Part shown: positions 43,597-52,020 of the stretch, in pieces
Layout: every line of letters begins with the position of its first letter
How positions within the stretch are numbered: the first letter of the stretch is position 1
Assembly: GCA_019114385.1 (NCBI GenBank)
Contig: DXFP01000036.1
Span: 1-64,000 of the forward strand
Length of the DNA stretch: 64,000 nucleotides
Origin: Candidatus Ligilactobacillus excrementigallinarum
GTDB taxonomy: Bacteria; Bacillota; Bacilli; Lactobacillales; Lactobacillaceae
Direction: 5' to 3'
Notes under the pieces: model-generated
Told to the model about the DNA's origin: nothing
Databases searched by the model: none
What the model saw: the letters and a program-made list of their open reading frames with translations, nothing else
Made by a program: the position numbers and the translations under genes

Positions 43597-43809
43597 GGTT
43601 ATGTAGTTGGCGGAAATGACATTGAAAGTTACATATTTTGGAAAAAAACAGGTGATCAAGTAACAATCAAAACAGTTGAAAATCCTGCAGAAAAGCATAT
43701 GAGAACGAGAGTGGCGTCCTATCAGCGACTATTACAGGATTATTATCAAACTTTGCAACAGCAACAAGAAGTAAAAGATGACACAAATAAACTTAAAGAT
43801 TGTTATTAA
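43597..43809 (+). pseudogene. C-terminal remnant of a lipoprotein related to the 18783 gene
   Basis: GYVVGGNDIESYIFWKKTGDQVTIKTVENPAEKHMRTRVASYQRLLQDYYQTLQQQQEVKDDTNKLKDCY*, no start; aligns with ...TANIYWKVNGDMVTFKRLNPNS...VSVSQLVQKYYSTPEQQSKVNNDANHL. Confidence 0.6.
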
Positions 43810-43812
43810 CTA

Positions 43813-43843
43813 TTGCCTTCGAGTTAACTCTAAGGAATATAAT
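43813..43843 (+). promoter_or_regulatory. MerR-type promoter, 19-bp spacer (site M1)
   Basis: TTGCCT-TCGAGTTAACTCTAAGGAA-TATAAT with dyad CCTTCGAGTTAACTCTAAGG. Confidence 0.8.
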
Positions 43844-43874
43844 ATAGTCAATCAAGGAAACAGGAGTGATAAGA

Positions 43875-44915
43875 ATGAAAGCAGGAGTTTTTGTAGAACC
43901 AGGTAAAGTAGAATGCCAAGAAATTGAGAAACCAACTATTGAAAAGGATACGGATGCAATTATTAAGGTAGTTCGGGCTTGCGTTTGCGGCTCTGATTTA
44001 TGGTGGTTTCGAGGAATTTCAGAACGGCCAAAGTGTTCATTAACAGGACATGAAGCAATAGGAATTGTAGAAGAAGTTGGTTCTGATGTTACAAATGTTA
44101 AACCCGGTGATTTTGTCATTGCCCCATTTACTCACGGCTGCGGTAAGTGTGCAGCTTGCGAAGCGGGATTTGATGGCAACTGTATGGATCCAGCCTCAAA
44201 AGGTATGAACGCTGGTTATCAAGCAGAATACTTAAACTTCAGAAATGCAAATTGGGCATTGATTAAGATTCCAGGCCAACCTGAAGACTATACAGATGAT
44301 CAATTAAATTCATTGCTTGCTCTGGCAGATGTAATGGCTACAGGTTATCACGCAGCAGCTAGTGCAGAAGTTAAGGAAGGCGACACGGTTGTTGTAATGG
44401 GTGACGGCGCAGTTGGTTTGTGCGGTGTATTGTCAGCTAAGTTGTTGGGCGCTAAGCGGATTATTGCAATGAGTCGGCACGCAGATCGGCAAAAATTAGC
44501 TCGTGAATTCGGAGCAACTGATATTGTTCCTGAACGTGGAGATGAAGCAGTGAAGAAAGTAATGGAAATTACTGATGGCAACGGTGCAGATGCTGCTTTA
44601 GAATGTGTTGGAACAGAACTTTCAATGAATACGGCAGTTAAGGTTGTTCGTCCAGGTGCAGTTGTAGGACGGGTCGGTGTTCCACATGGCGAAGATGTCA
44701 ATACTGCAGAATTATTCTGGCAAAATATTGGTGTTCGCGGAGGAATTGCTTCTCCAATTACAGATGATCGCAATGTATTGTTGAATGCAGTTTTACAAGA
44801 CAAAATTAATCCAGGAAAGATTTTTACTAAGAGTTTTGATTTAGAACATATCCAAGATGCCTATGAAGCAATGGACAAACGTGAAGCAATCAAATCTGTA
44901 TTGGTGATTGACTAA
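43875..44915 (+). CDS. Zinc-dependent alcohol dehydrogenase family protein
   Basis: MKAGVFVEPGKVECQEIEKP, CVCGSDLWWF, GHEAIGIVEEVG, CGKCAACEAG. Confidence 0.92.
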   Translation: MKAGVFVEPGKVECQEIEKPTIEKDTDAIIKVVRACVCGSDLWWFRGISERPKCSLTGHEAIGIVEEVGSDVTNVKPGDFVIAPFTHGCGKCAACEAGFDGNCMDPASKGMNAGYQAEYLNFRNANWALIKIPGQPEDYTDDQLNSLLALADVMATGYHAAASAEVKEGDTVVVMGDGAVGLCGVLSAKLLGAKRIIAMSRHADRQKLAREFGATDIVPERGDEAVKKVMEITDGNGADAALECVGTELSMNTAVKVVRPGAVVGRVGVPHGEDVNTAELFWQNIGVRGGIASPITDDRNVLLNAVLQDKINPGKIFTKSFDLEHIQDAYEAMDKREAIKSVLVID

Positions 44916-44931
44916 AATTTGTAATATGAAT

Positions 44932-44988
44932 GAGAAAGTGTGACAAAATACTATTTTTTGGCATTTTGTCGCACTTTCTATTTTTTAT
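44932..44988 (+). terminator. Terminator after ADH
   Basis: AGAAAGTGTGACAAAAT...ATTTTGTCGCACTTTCTATTTTTT. Confidence 0.85.
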
Positions 44989-44997
44989 CAAAAAAGC

Positions 44998-45028
44998 TTG
45001 TCTTCGACTATGGTCTAAGCGATAACCT
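44998..45028 (+). promoter_or_regulatory. Candidate MerR-type promoter, 19-bp spacer (site M2, weaker)
   Basis: TTGTCT-TCGACTATGGTCTAAGCGA-TAACCT. Confidence 0.5.
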
Positions 45029-45050
45029 TGAAATTGAAAGGGTGATAGAG

Positions 45051-45788
45051 ATGAAAAAAACAGTAGTAATTACAGGAGCATCAAGTGGAATAGGAAAGGC
45101 AACAGCTTTGATGCTGGGGAAAAAAGGTTATCAAGTTGTATTGGGTGCTCGTCGCGAAAATAAATTAGTTGAAATCAAGGAACAAATTGAAAAAGAAAAC
45201 GGAACTGCAATTTATCAAGTAACAGATGTAACTAAGGCAGAAGAAGTGCAAAAGTTAGCTGATATTGCACATGATAAGTTTGGTCAAATTGATATCTGGA
45301 TTAACTGCGCAGGAATTATGCCACAATCAATGTTAGCTGAAAAGCGGATTAACGATTGGGATAATATGCTTGATATTAATGTAAAAGGCACCTTGTACGG
45401 CATTGCTGCTGCATTAACCTACATGGTACCTGCCAAAAAGGGTCATATTATTAATATTTCATCAATTGCAGCACATGCTGTTGGAGTTGGGACTTCAGTA
45501 TATTCTGCTACTAAGGCTGCAGTTAACGCAATTAGTGAAGGATTACGGCAAGAAATGGCCCAAATGAAGACTAATATTCGTGTAACAGTTGTTTCACCTG
45601 GTGCAATCAATACTAATTTGCTAAACTCAATTACTAGTGAAGATGTAAAGAAATTTGTAACAGATTTTTATGATAATTATGCAATTCCAGTTGATCGAAT
45701 TGCCAAAGTAATTGCAGATGCAATTGAAATGCCTGAAGATACAACTTTGAACGAAATTATTGTACGGTCAACAGCTCAAGAACTTTAA
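45051..45788 (+). CDS. SDR family oxidoreductase
   Basis: VVITGASSGIGKATA, INCAG, YSATKAA; start 45051 after gaaagggtgatagag. Confidence 0.93.
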   Translation: MKKTVVITGASSGIGKATALMLGKKGYQVVLGARRENKLVEIKEQIEKENGTAIYQVTDVTKAEEVQKLADIAHDKFGQIDIWINCAGIMPQSMLAEKRINDWDNMLDINVKGTLYGIAAALTYMVPAKKGHIINISSIAAHAVGVGTSVYSATKAAVNAISEGLRQEMAQMKTNIRVTVVSPGAINTNLLNSITSEDVKKFVTDFYDNYAIPVDRIAKVIADAIEMPEDTTLNEIIVRSTAQEL

Positions 45789-45807
45789 TGAGAAAGGAAA
45801 ATTTCCA

Positions 45808-46239
45808 ATGAAGACATATAAAATCAGTGAAGTAGCCAAAATTCTTGGCGTTAGTGTACATACACTGCGTTATTGGGATAAAATCGGATTATTAAATTTC
45901 ATTGAACGGGATAAAAACGGAAATCGTGTTTTTAAGCGTGACGATTTTATTTTATTAGATACAATTCTATGTTTAAAGGCCACTGGGATGCACTTACGTG
46001 ATATTAAACATTATGTTGAATTATGTCAAAAAGGAATTTCTAGTGTGCCAGAACGACTGGAAATCATGGAAGGCCAAAAGGATGAGATTGAAAAACAAAT
46101 TGAAGATTTAAAAGACGAATTGTTTGTTGCTGAACAGAAGGTTAAATACTATGAAGAAGCAATTAAATGTAATTCATTGGATGTTTTTCCTGAAGAACGT
46201 GAAAAATGGCTTAATAAGATTTTTGATTTAGATGAATAA
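45808..46239 (+). CDS. MerR family transcriptional regulator
   Basis: MKTYKISEVAKILGVSVHTLRYWDKIGLLNF. Confidence 0.93.
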   Translation: MKTYKISEVAKILGVSVHTLRYWDKIGLLNFIERDKNGNRVFKRDDFILLDTILCLKATGMHLRDIKHYVELCQKGISSVPERLEIMEGQKDEIEKQIEDLKDELFVAEQKVKYYEEAIKCNSLDVFPEEREKWLNKIFDLDE

Positions 46240-46240
46240 A

Positions 46241-46297
46241 CAAGAAAGTGTGATAAATACTTGCTTTTAGTGTTTTGTCGCACTTTCTATTTTTTTA
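46241..46297 (+). terminator. Terminator after the MerR gene
   Basis: AGAAAGTGTGAtAAAtACttgcttttaGTgTTTTgTCGCACTTTCTATTTTTTT; same type as 44932-44988. Confidence 0.85.
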
Positions 46298-46307
46298 TAA
46301 AAAACAC

Positions 46308-46338
46308 TTGCATTTGAGTTAACTTTAAGGAGTACACT
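46308..46338 (+). promoter_or_regulatory. MerR-type promoter, 19-bp spacer (site M3)
   Basis: TTGCAT-TTGAGTTAACTTTAAGGAG-TACACT. Confidence 0.75.
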
Positions 46339-46372
46339 GAGTTTGAAAAATTAAGGAAAGGATCGTGGCAAT

Positions 46373-46831
46373 ATGAGTAAGATTTTATTCATCAATGCAA
46401 GTGAATATGATAATGGAAATACAAGTCGTTTGGGACATGAAATTTTAAACGGATTAGACTATGAATAACTAAATTTAGTAGATTACAAAATTTATCAATT
46501 AGGACAACATTTTGATGATGATCAATTTGAAGAAGTAATCGCAAAAATGCAGGCGGCAGATACCTGGGTAATTTGTACTCCAGTTTACTGGCATAATATG
46601 AGCGGTCATCTTAAAACTTGGTTTGACCGGATGTCAGAATATCCGCATCGTATGTGGTACGGGAAGAAATTAGGATTGGGAGTTCAAGGAATGGAACCGT
46701 CAGATACGATCGAGCCGATGAAACGCCTGATGAAACGCTTTTGCAGCCTCAATCAAATGGATTTTTTAGGCGAAGCAACAACTAATCAGGAAATTAAGGA
46801 ATTGAATTCCAAGTTAAAACAGTTAATTTAA
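46373..46831 (+). pseudogene. NAD(P)H-dependent oxidoreductase/flavodoxin-like gene with one in-frame TAA
   Basis: MSKILFINASEYDNGNTSRLGHEILNGLDYE*LNLVDYKIYQLGQHFDDDQFEEVIAKMQAADTWVICTPVYWHNMSGHLKTWFDR; TAA at 46466-46468. Confidence 0.85.
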
Positions 46832-46858
46832 TGGTAAGAAAGGTTTAGGAGAGACAAG

Positions 46859-48082
46859 ATGAAAAAACAAATGAAGAAATTTTCAATTTTGGCAATTTCA
46901 TTGATGACTGCTTCAGCACCAGCAATTAATGCGGCGATTCCAATGTTAGCTAAACATTTTAGTAATGTGCCGTTACCAATGGTTGAAATGTTAACAACGA
47001 TTCCATCATTATTTTTAATTGTTTCAATTTTATTTAGTAATTGGATTGCTAAGAAGATTGGATTAAAACAAACAATCATGATTGGGGTTGCATTAATTGT
47101 AGTATCTGCACTTGGTAGTTCATTAGTTAACAATTTTGCTTTTATTTTTGCAATGCGGGCATTGTTAGGACTTGGAGTAGGATTATTTAACTCTTTGTTA
47201 GTAGCTGTTGTTGATTATTTTTATCAAGGCCAAGAGAGAACGCAAACGTTTGGCTTTCAAAGTGCATTTGAAGGATTAGGCGGAATTATTATTACTTTTA
47301 TTGCCGGCCAATTAATGCGAATTAACTGGCAAGCTCCATTTTGGACATATGGATTAGCATTACCAATTTTGCTCTTATTCATGATTTTTGTGCCCAAGAT
47401 TCCTAAAAATCAAACTCAAAATCTAGAGAATGATAGCCAAGAAGTTACAGAAGAACAAACAGAACCTTCAGATATAATCGAAGATAGTGAAGCATCTGCT
47501 AATAAGGCAGAAACTGCTCAACGTCATGGTTATGGACGTTTGGTAGGTTATATGGCATTTATTTTCATTGTTGCAATTTTCTATATGATTATTGGAGTTA
47601 AAGTTTCAGAAGTGATTGTTAATCGTGGATTTGGAACTTCAACGGATGCAAGTTATGTAATTTTGCTTTTAAGTATTGGAGCAACATTGTCAGGTTTCAT
47701 TTTTGGTAATTTAGAAAAACATTTGAAACGCTTAATGATGCCATGCGGATTGACATTACTAGGTTTAGCTTCCATTTTGATTGGTACAGCACATAACAAT
47801 ATTAGTGTTTATATTGCTGGTTTTATTACAGGAATTGGCTTCCGGATGATTTTGCCACATATTATCAATGCAGTTAACCGATTATATCCAGCACAAACTG
47901 CAAGTGTGGCAACTTGCATTTTGGTAAGTTATAACTTAGGAGCTGCAATTTCTCCATATGTTGCTGCTGGGTTAATGAAAATTTCTGCTTTCAATAGTAT
48001 TGGTAATTTATTCATGCTTGGAACAGGATTATATTTATGCATGGCGATAATTGGATTTATTTATAATATTATTACAAGATAA
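46859..48082 (+). CDS. MFS transporter
   Basis: 12-TM MFS pattern: SIPMLAKHF..., LLGLGVGLFNSLLVAVVDYFYQGQERTQTFGFQSAFEGLGG. Confidence 0.9.
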   Translation: MKKQMKKFSILAISLMTASAPAINAAIPMLAKHFSNVPLPMVEMLTTIPSLFLIVSILFSNWIAKKIGLKQTIMIGVALIVVSALGSSLVNNFAFIFAMRALLGLGVGLFNSLLVAVVDYFYQGQERTQTFGFQSAFEGLGGIIITFIAGQLMRINWQAPFWTYGLALPILLLFMIFVPKIPKNQTQNLENDSQEVTEEQTEPSDIIEDSEASANKAETAQRHGYGRLVGYMAFIFIVAIFYMIIGVKVSEVIVNRGFGTSTDASYVILLLSIGATLSGFIFGNLEKHLKRLMMPCGLTLLGLASILIGTAHNNISVYIAGFITGIGFRMILPHIINAVNRLYPAQTASVATCILVSYNLGAAISPYVAAGLMKISAFNSIGNLFMLGTGLYLCMAIIGFIYNIITR

Positions 48083-48101
48083 AGGGCATAATTTGATTAT
48101 G

Positions 48102-48941
48102 ATGAAAAAGAAATGGAAAGTTCTGACAATCGCCTTATTTATTATCGCAATAATCTGCGGAATAATATTTAGCATTGAAAATTCAAAAGCAAAACAAGAT
48201 TCAAAAAGATTTGCGAATATTACGGTAACTCTTTTCTTTCATGGCTTTGAGAGTAGTTCGCATGCTGAGAAACAGACGGTCAACTCATTGAAAAAACGAG
48301 GAGCAACCAACACTGTAATTAAGGCGAATGTCAGTCGAACAGGGCATGTTTTGCTTACAGGCAAATTACCATCAAAAGTAAAAAATCCGGTTGTCGAAGT
48401 TAACTTTGAAAATAATCGGGAAGCTGATTATTCAATTGATGGAAAGTGGACGAAAAATGTGGTCGTTGCTTTACAGAAAAAATATGGAATGCAGAAAATG
48501 AACATGGTAGGACATTCAATGGAAAATATGGATATTATGTATTATCTACTGGCAAATGCTGATAATAAAAAACTTCCAAGGTTATGTAAGCAAGTTGATA
48601 TTGCAGGACATTTTAACGGAATTTTAGGATACTCCCGAATTAATAATGCGCCAATTAATGCAACCGGAAAACCCATGAAAATGGATCAAGCTTATCGAAA
48701 TTTATTACCATTAAGAAATAAGTATCCGAATAAGCAAGTTAAAGTGTTGAATATTTATGGCAATATTGGCAATGGAACCGATGGGAGGGTATCTAATAAT
48801 TCTTCTAAATCATTAAAATATTTATTAAATGGCCGTGAATTATCATATCAGGAATATGAAATTAAAGGGGTTTCGCATAGTAAATTGCATGAAAGTCGAA
48901 GAGTTGATGATTTATTGGATGAATTTCTTTATGAGGAATAG
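48102..48941 (+). CDS. DUF915-type alpha/beta hydrolase, copy 1 (altered nucleophile elbow GHSME)
   Basis: TLFFHGFESSSHAEKQTVNSL, MVGHSMENMDIMYY, VSHSKLHESRRVDDLL. Confidence 0.87.
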   Translation: MKKKWKVLTIALFIIAIICGIIFSIENSKAKQDSKRFANITVTLFFHGFESSSHAEKQTVNSLKKRGATNTVIKANVSRTGHVLLTGKLPSKVKNPVVEVNFENNREADYSIDGKWTKNVVVALQKKYGMQKMNMVGHSMENMDIMYYLLANADNKKLPRLCKQVDIAGHFNGILGYSRINNAPINATGKPMKMDQAYRNLLPLRNKYPNKQVKVLNIYGNIGNGTDGRVSNNSSKSLKYLLNGRELSYQEYEIKGVSHSKLHESRRVDDLLDEFLYEE

Positions 48942-48957
48942 AATTTGAAAAAATCAT

Positions 48958-48988
48958 TTGCTTTGAAGTTTACTTTAAGTTTTATGAT
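48958..48988 (+). promoter_or_regulatory. MerR-type promoter, 19-bp spacer (site M4)
   Basis: TTGCTT-TGAAGTTTACTTTAAGTTT-TATGAT. Confidence 0.72.
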
Positions 48989-49027
48989 AATAACGAATTA
49001 AAGATCAAGCGAAAGGAATGAATTTTC

Positions 49028-49444
49028 ATGAATATTTCGGCGGTAGGTAAAAAATTTGATTTAACAACTGATACACTGCGCTACTACGAACGTGAAGGAT
49101 TAATCCCGCCAGTTCACCGTAATGAAAGTGGTTATCGTGATTATACTAATTATGATTTAAACTGGATCTACTTTGTCCGGGCAATGAGAAAAGCAGGCGT
49201 TTCAGTTGAATCAATGATTGAATATACAAAGCTGTTCATGCAAGACCGTAAGGGGACTGCTGAAGCCCGCAAAGATATTTTACGCGAAGAAAAGGCGGAG
49301 TTAGAAGCGAAAATTTTTGATTTGCAGCAAACTTTAGATTATTTAAATTATAAAATTGATAATTTTGATGACCATATTCGAAACTTCGAGGATCGGCTTG
49401 ATCCATACATTCAAGATCAATTGAATGAAGAAGATGATAATTAA
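49028..49444 (+). CDS. MerR family transcriptional regulator
   Basis: MNISAVGKKFDLTTDTLRYYEREGLIPPVHRNESGYRDYTNYDLNWIYFVRAMRKAG. Confidence 0.94.
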   Translation: MNISAVGKKFDLTTDTLRYYEREGLIPPVHRNESGYRDYTNYDLNWIYFVRAMRKAGVSVESMIEYTKLFMQDRKGTAEARKDILREEKAELEAKIFDLQQTLDYLNYKIDNFDDHIRNFEDRLDPYIQDQLNEEDDN

Positions 49445-49487
49445 AAATGGAATAAATTGTTATTTTTTAGCATGGAGAGAAATTGAA

Positions 49488-49525
49488 TTTATTTAAATTT
49501 ACTATATAATAGTAAGTAAATTTGG
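49488..49525 (+). promoter_or_regulatory. Promoter with overlapping dyad operator before SDR gene
   Basis: TTGAAT-16-TATAAT; dyad AAATTTACTatataatAGTAAgTAAATTT spans the -10. Confidence 0.55.
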
Positions 49526-49607
49526 TGCGAACCTTTTACTGAAAAGGTTGATTTATCAAAAAGTATATTCTAAAATGAATGAAAATAATATTGGAGATGA
49601 AAGTGTT

Positions 49608-50417
49608 ATGAGTAAGAATTTAGAAAATAAAGTTGCAATCGTAACTGCCGCAAGTCGCGGAATTGGTTTGGCAATTACTAAGAAGTTCGTTGAAGAAGGC
49701 GCCATCGTTTATATGGCAGTGCGTGATAGTGAAAAGAATCGTAAATTAACAGCTGAAATGCATGCTGAAAATCCAAATTATCGATCAGTAATTTACAATG
49801 CTTTTGACTTCGATACTTATGAACCAATGATTCAAGAAGTTGTAAAGGATGCCGGTCACTTGGATATCTTAGTAAATAACTTTGGAACAACAAATGTTAA
49901 GGAAGATACAACTTTAGTTGACGGCAACAGCGAAGCATTCTTTGATATCGTAAATAAGAACTTAGCTAGTGTATATTACACTTCAAAATACGCAGTTAAG
50001 GCAATGAAAGGCCAAGAAAATGGCGGGAACATCATTAATATTTCATCAGTTGCTGGTACAAATCCTGATGTAAGTCGGTTAGCATATGGTGTTTCAAAGG
50101 CAGCCATCAACTCATTGACTCAACAAACAGCAGTTGAATATGCCCGGGACGGTATTCGTGCAAATGCTGTTTTGCCTGGCTTTGTAGGCACAGATGGAGC
50201 AATGCAAAACATGTCACAAAGTTTCTTGGATGGTTTCTTGAAGCATGTGCCATTGGATGAAATCGTTAAGCCGGAAGACATTGCCAATATGGTTGCATTC
50301 TTGGCAAGTGACGAGTCACGCTATGTTACAGGTGAATTGATTCCAGTTGCCGGTGGATTTGGATTGCCAACACCAATTTTTGGCGATGTGATGAGTGGCA
50401 ATACGGAACAAAGATAA
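49608..50417 (+). CDS. SDR family oxidoreductase
   Basis: VAIVTAASRGIGLAI, NNFG, YGVSKAAIN; start 49608. Confidence 0.92.
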   Translation: MSKNLENKVAIVTAASRGIGLAITKKFVEEGAIVYMAVRDSEKNRKLTAEMHAENPNYRSVIYNAFDFDTYEPMIQEVVKDAGHLDILVNNFGTTNVKEDTTLVDGNSEAFFDIVNKNLASVYYTSKYAVKAMKGQENGGNIINISSVAGTNPDVSRLAYGVSKAAINSLTQQTAVEYARDGIRANAVLPGFVGTDGAMQNMSQSFLDGFLKHVPLDEIVKPEDIANMVAFLASDESRYVTGELIPVAGGFGLPTPIFGDVMSGNTEQR

Positions 50418-50532
50418 GGATGTGAGAGCCGTTTCGAGCAACGGTCAATATAGCAACTCGAATGAGCTCAGAAAGTTGCATACTTCTTAACTGCAAAGCA
50501 GTATCACTTACGTACAAAATATTCTAATTAAA

Positions 50533-50697
50533 GGAAGGCGTGACAAAACACCCTAAACAGGCATGTTGTAAGGAAAATCGAACGAATTACGTAGTAAAGA
50601 TTCGGAGGTTTTTGAATTTACAGGCATGCCTGTTTGTTTTAAAAGTTGATTATGCGGATATAGAAATAGAGGTTGGACTTATGTCACAACCTCCTTA
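50533..50697 (+). repeat. Dispersed palindromic repeat, copy R11 (in the 5' leader of the DUF915 gene)
   Basis: aaggcgtgacaaaacaccctaaacaggcatgttgtaaggaaaatcgaacgaattacgtag...gaggttggacttatgtcacaacctcc. Confidence 0.93.
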
Positions 50698-50719
50698 TTT
50701 TATAAAGGAGCAAAACATT

Positions 50720-51559
50720 ATGAAACATAAATTAAAGAGGATTATATTACTGTTAATTGTGATTATTTTAATTTTTGGACTTGTTGTCGGGATGGGTCAA
50801 AATGCAGAACGTCGCCATGAACGAAACCGCTTTGCACACACGACGCCTACACTATTCTTTCATGGATTTGGCAGTAGTTCACATGCTGAAGAACAGATGG
50901 TTAATTCTTTGAAAAGTAAAGGAATCACAAATACAGTAATTAAAGCAAATGTGAATTCAGGCGGACAAGTTTCGCTTTCTGGAAAATTACCGCATAAAAT
51001 CAAGAATCCAGTCGTAGAAGTGAATTTTGAAAATAGTCGAGAAACCAACTATCGTATTGATGGTAAATGGACTAAAAATGTAGTTAAGGCTTTGCAAAAA
51101 CGCTATGGAATGAAAACGATGAACATGGTGGGACATTCCATGGGAAATATGGATATTATGTATTATTTGCTTGCGAATGCTAATGATTCTTCTCTTCCTA
51201 AATTAAAGAAGCAGGTTGATATTGCAGGACATTTTAATGGAATTTTAGGGTATTCTAAGCATCCTGATTCTCCAGTTAATCAAGCGGGAAAACCAGCTGC
51301 CATGGACCAATATTATCGAGAATTGCTGCCGCTAAGAAAAAACTATCCCAATAAGCAAGTTAAGGTATTAAATATTTATGGTAATGTTGGTAATGGCTCT
51401 GATGGACGGGTATCAAACAATTCATCTAAATCGTTGAAATATTTACTTAATGGACTTGAACTTTCTTATGAAGAGCGGGAAATTAAGGGAGTTTCACATA
51501 GTAAATTACATGATAATCGACAAGTTGATGATTTATTGGCTAAATTCATTTATGAATAA
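50720..51559 (+). CDS. DUF915-type alpha/beta hydrolase, copy 2 (canonical GHSMG)
   Basis: MKHKLKRIILLLIVIILIFGLVV..., MVGHSMGNMDIMYY; paralogue of 48102..48941; true ATG 50720 after aaaggagc. Confidence 0.9.
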   Translation: MKHKLKRIILLLIVIILIFGLVVGMGQNAERRHERNRFAHTTPTLFFHGFGSSSHAEEQMVNSLKSKGITNTVIKANVNSGGQVSLSGKLPHKIKNPVVEVNFENSRETNYRIDGKWTKNVVKALQKRYGMKTMNMVGHSMGNMDIMYYLLANANDSSLPKLKKQVDIAGHFNGILGYSKHPDSPVNQAGKPAAMDQYYRELLPLRKNYPNKQVKVLNIYGNVGNGSDGRVSNNSSKSLKYLLNGLELSYEEREIKGVSHSKLHDNRQVDDLLAKFIYE

Positions 51560-51570
51560 AATAAAAACTC

Positions 51571-51601
51571 TTGCCTTGAAGTTGACTCTAGGGAATATTC
51601 T
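51571..51601 (+). promoter_or_regulatory. MerR-type promoter, 19-bp spacer (site M5)
   Basis: TTGCCT-TGAAGTTGACTCTAGGGAA-TATTCT. Confidence 0.72.
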
Positions 51602-51636
51602 AATAGTGCAATAAATTGAAAAGTAAAGTGAAAGAA

Positions 51637-51800
51637 ATGAATATTTCTGCAGTAAGTAAAAAAATTTGATTTAACGCCAGATACGTTGCGTTACTACGAA
51701 CGTGAGGGTTTAATTCCCTCAGTTAATCGGAATGAAAGCGGCTATCGCGATTATATAAATTATGATTTGAATTGGAAGAAAAGATTTTTGATTTAACCTT
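51637..51800 (+). pseudogene. Truncated, frameshifted MerR regulator (paralogue of 49028)
   Basis: MNISAVSKK[frameshift]FDLTPDTLRYYEREGLIPSVNRNESGYRDYINYDLNW then a jump to the ...KKRFLI remnant. Confidence 0.9.
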
Positions 51801-52020
51801 CATGCTTTTAGATAACTGACATAATGGTGTTTTACAAAAAATAAATCTTATGCATTTTTATATAATTTCACTTACATTTATTAATTTTATTGATTAAAGT
51901 TCGATATTTTACCAAAAATATTTCATTAATTATTAACTTTTATCGTTTGTTTTGATATAATTCTTCATAGTGATTAGCAATCATTATATGAAATGTAAAA
52001 AAGTAAGGAGTGAGTAATGA

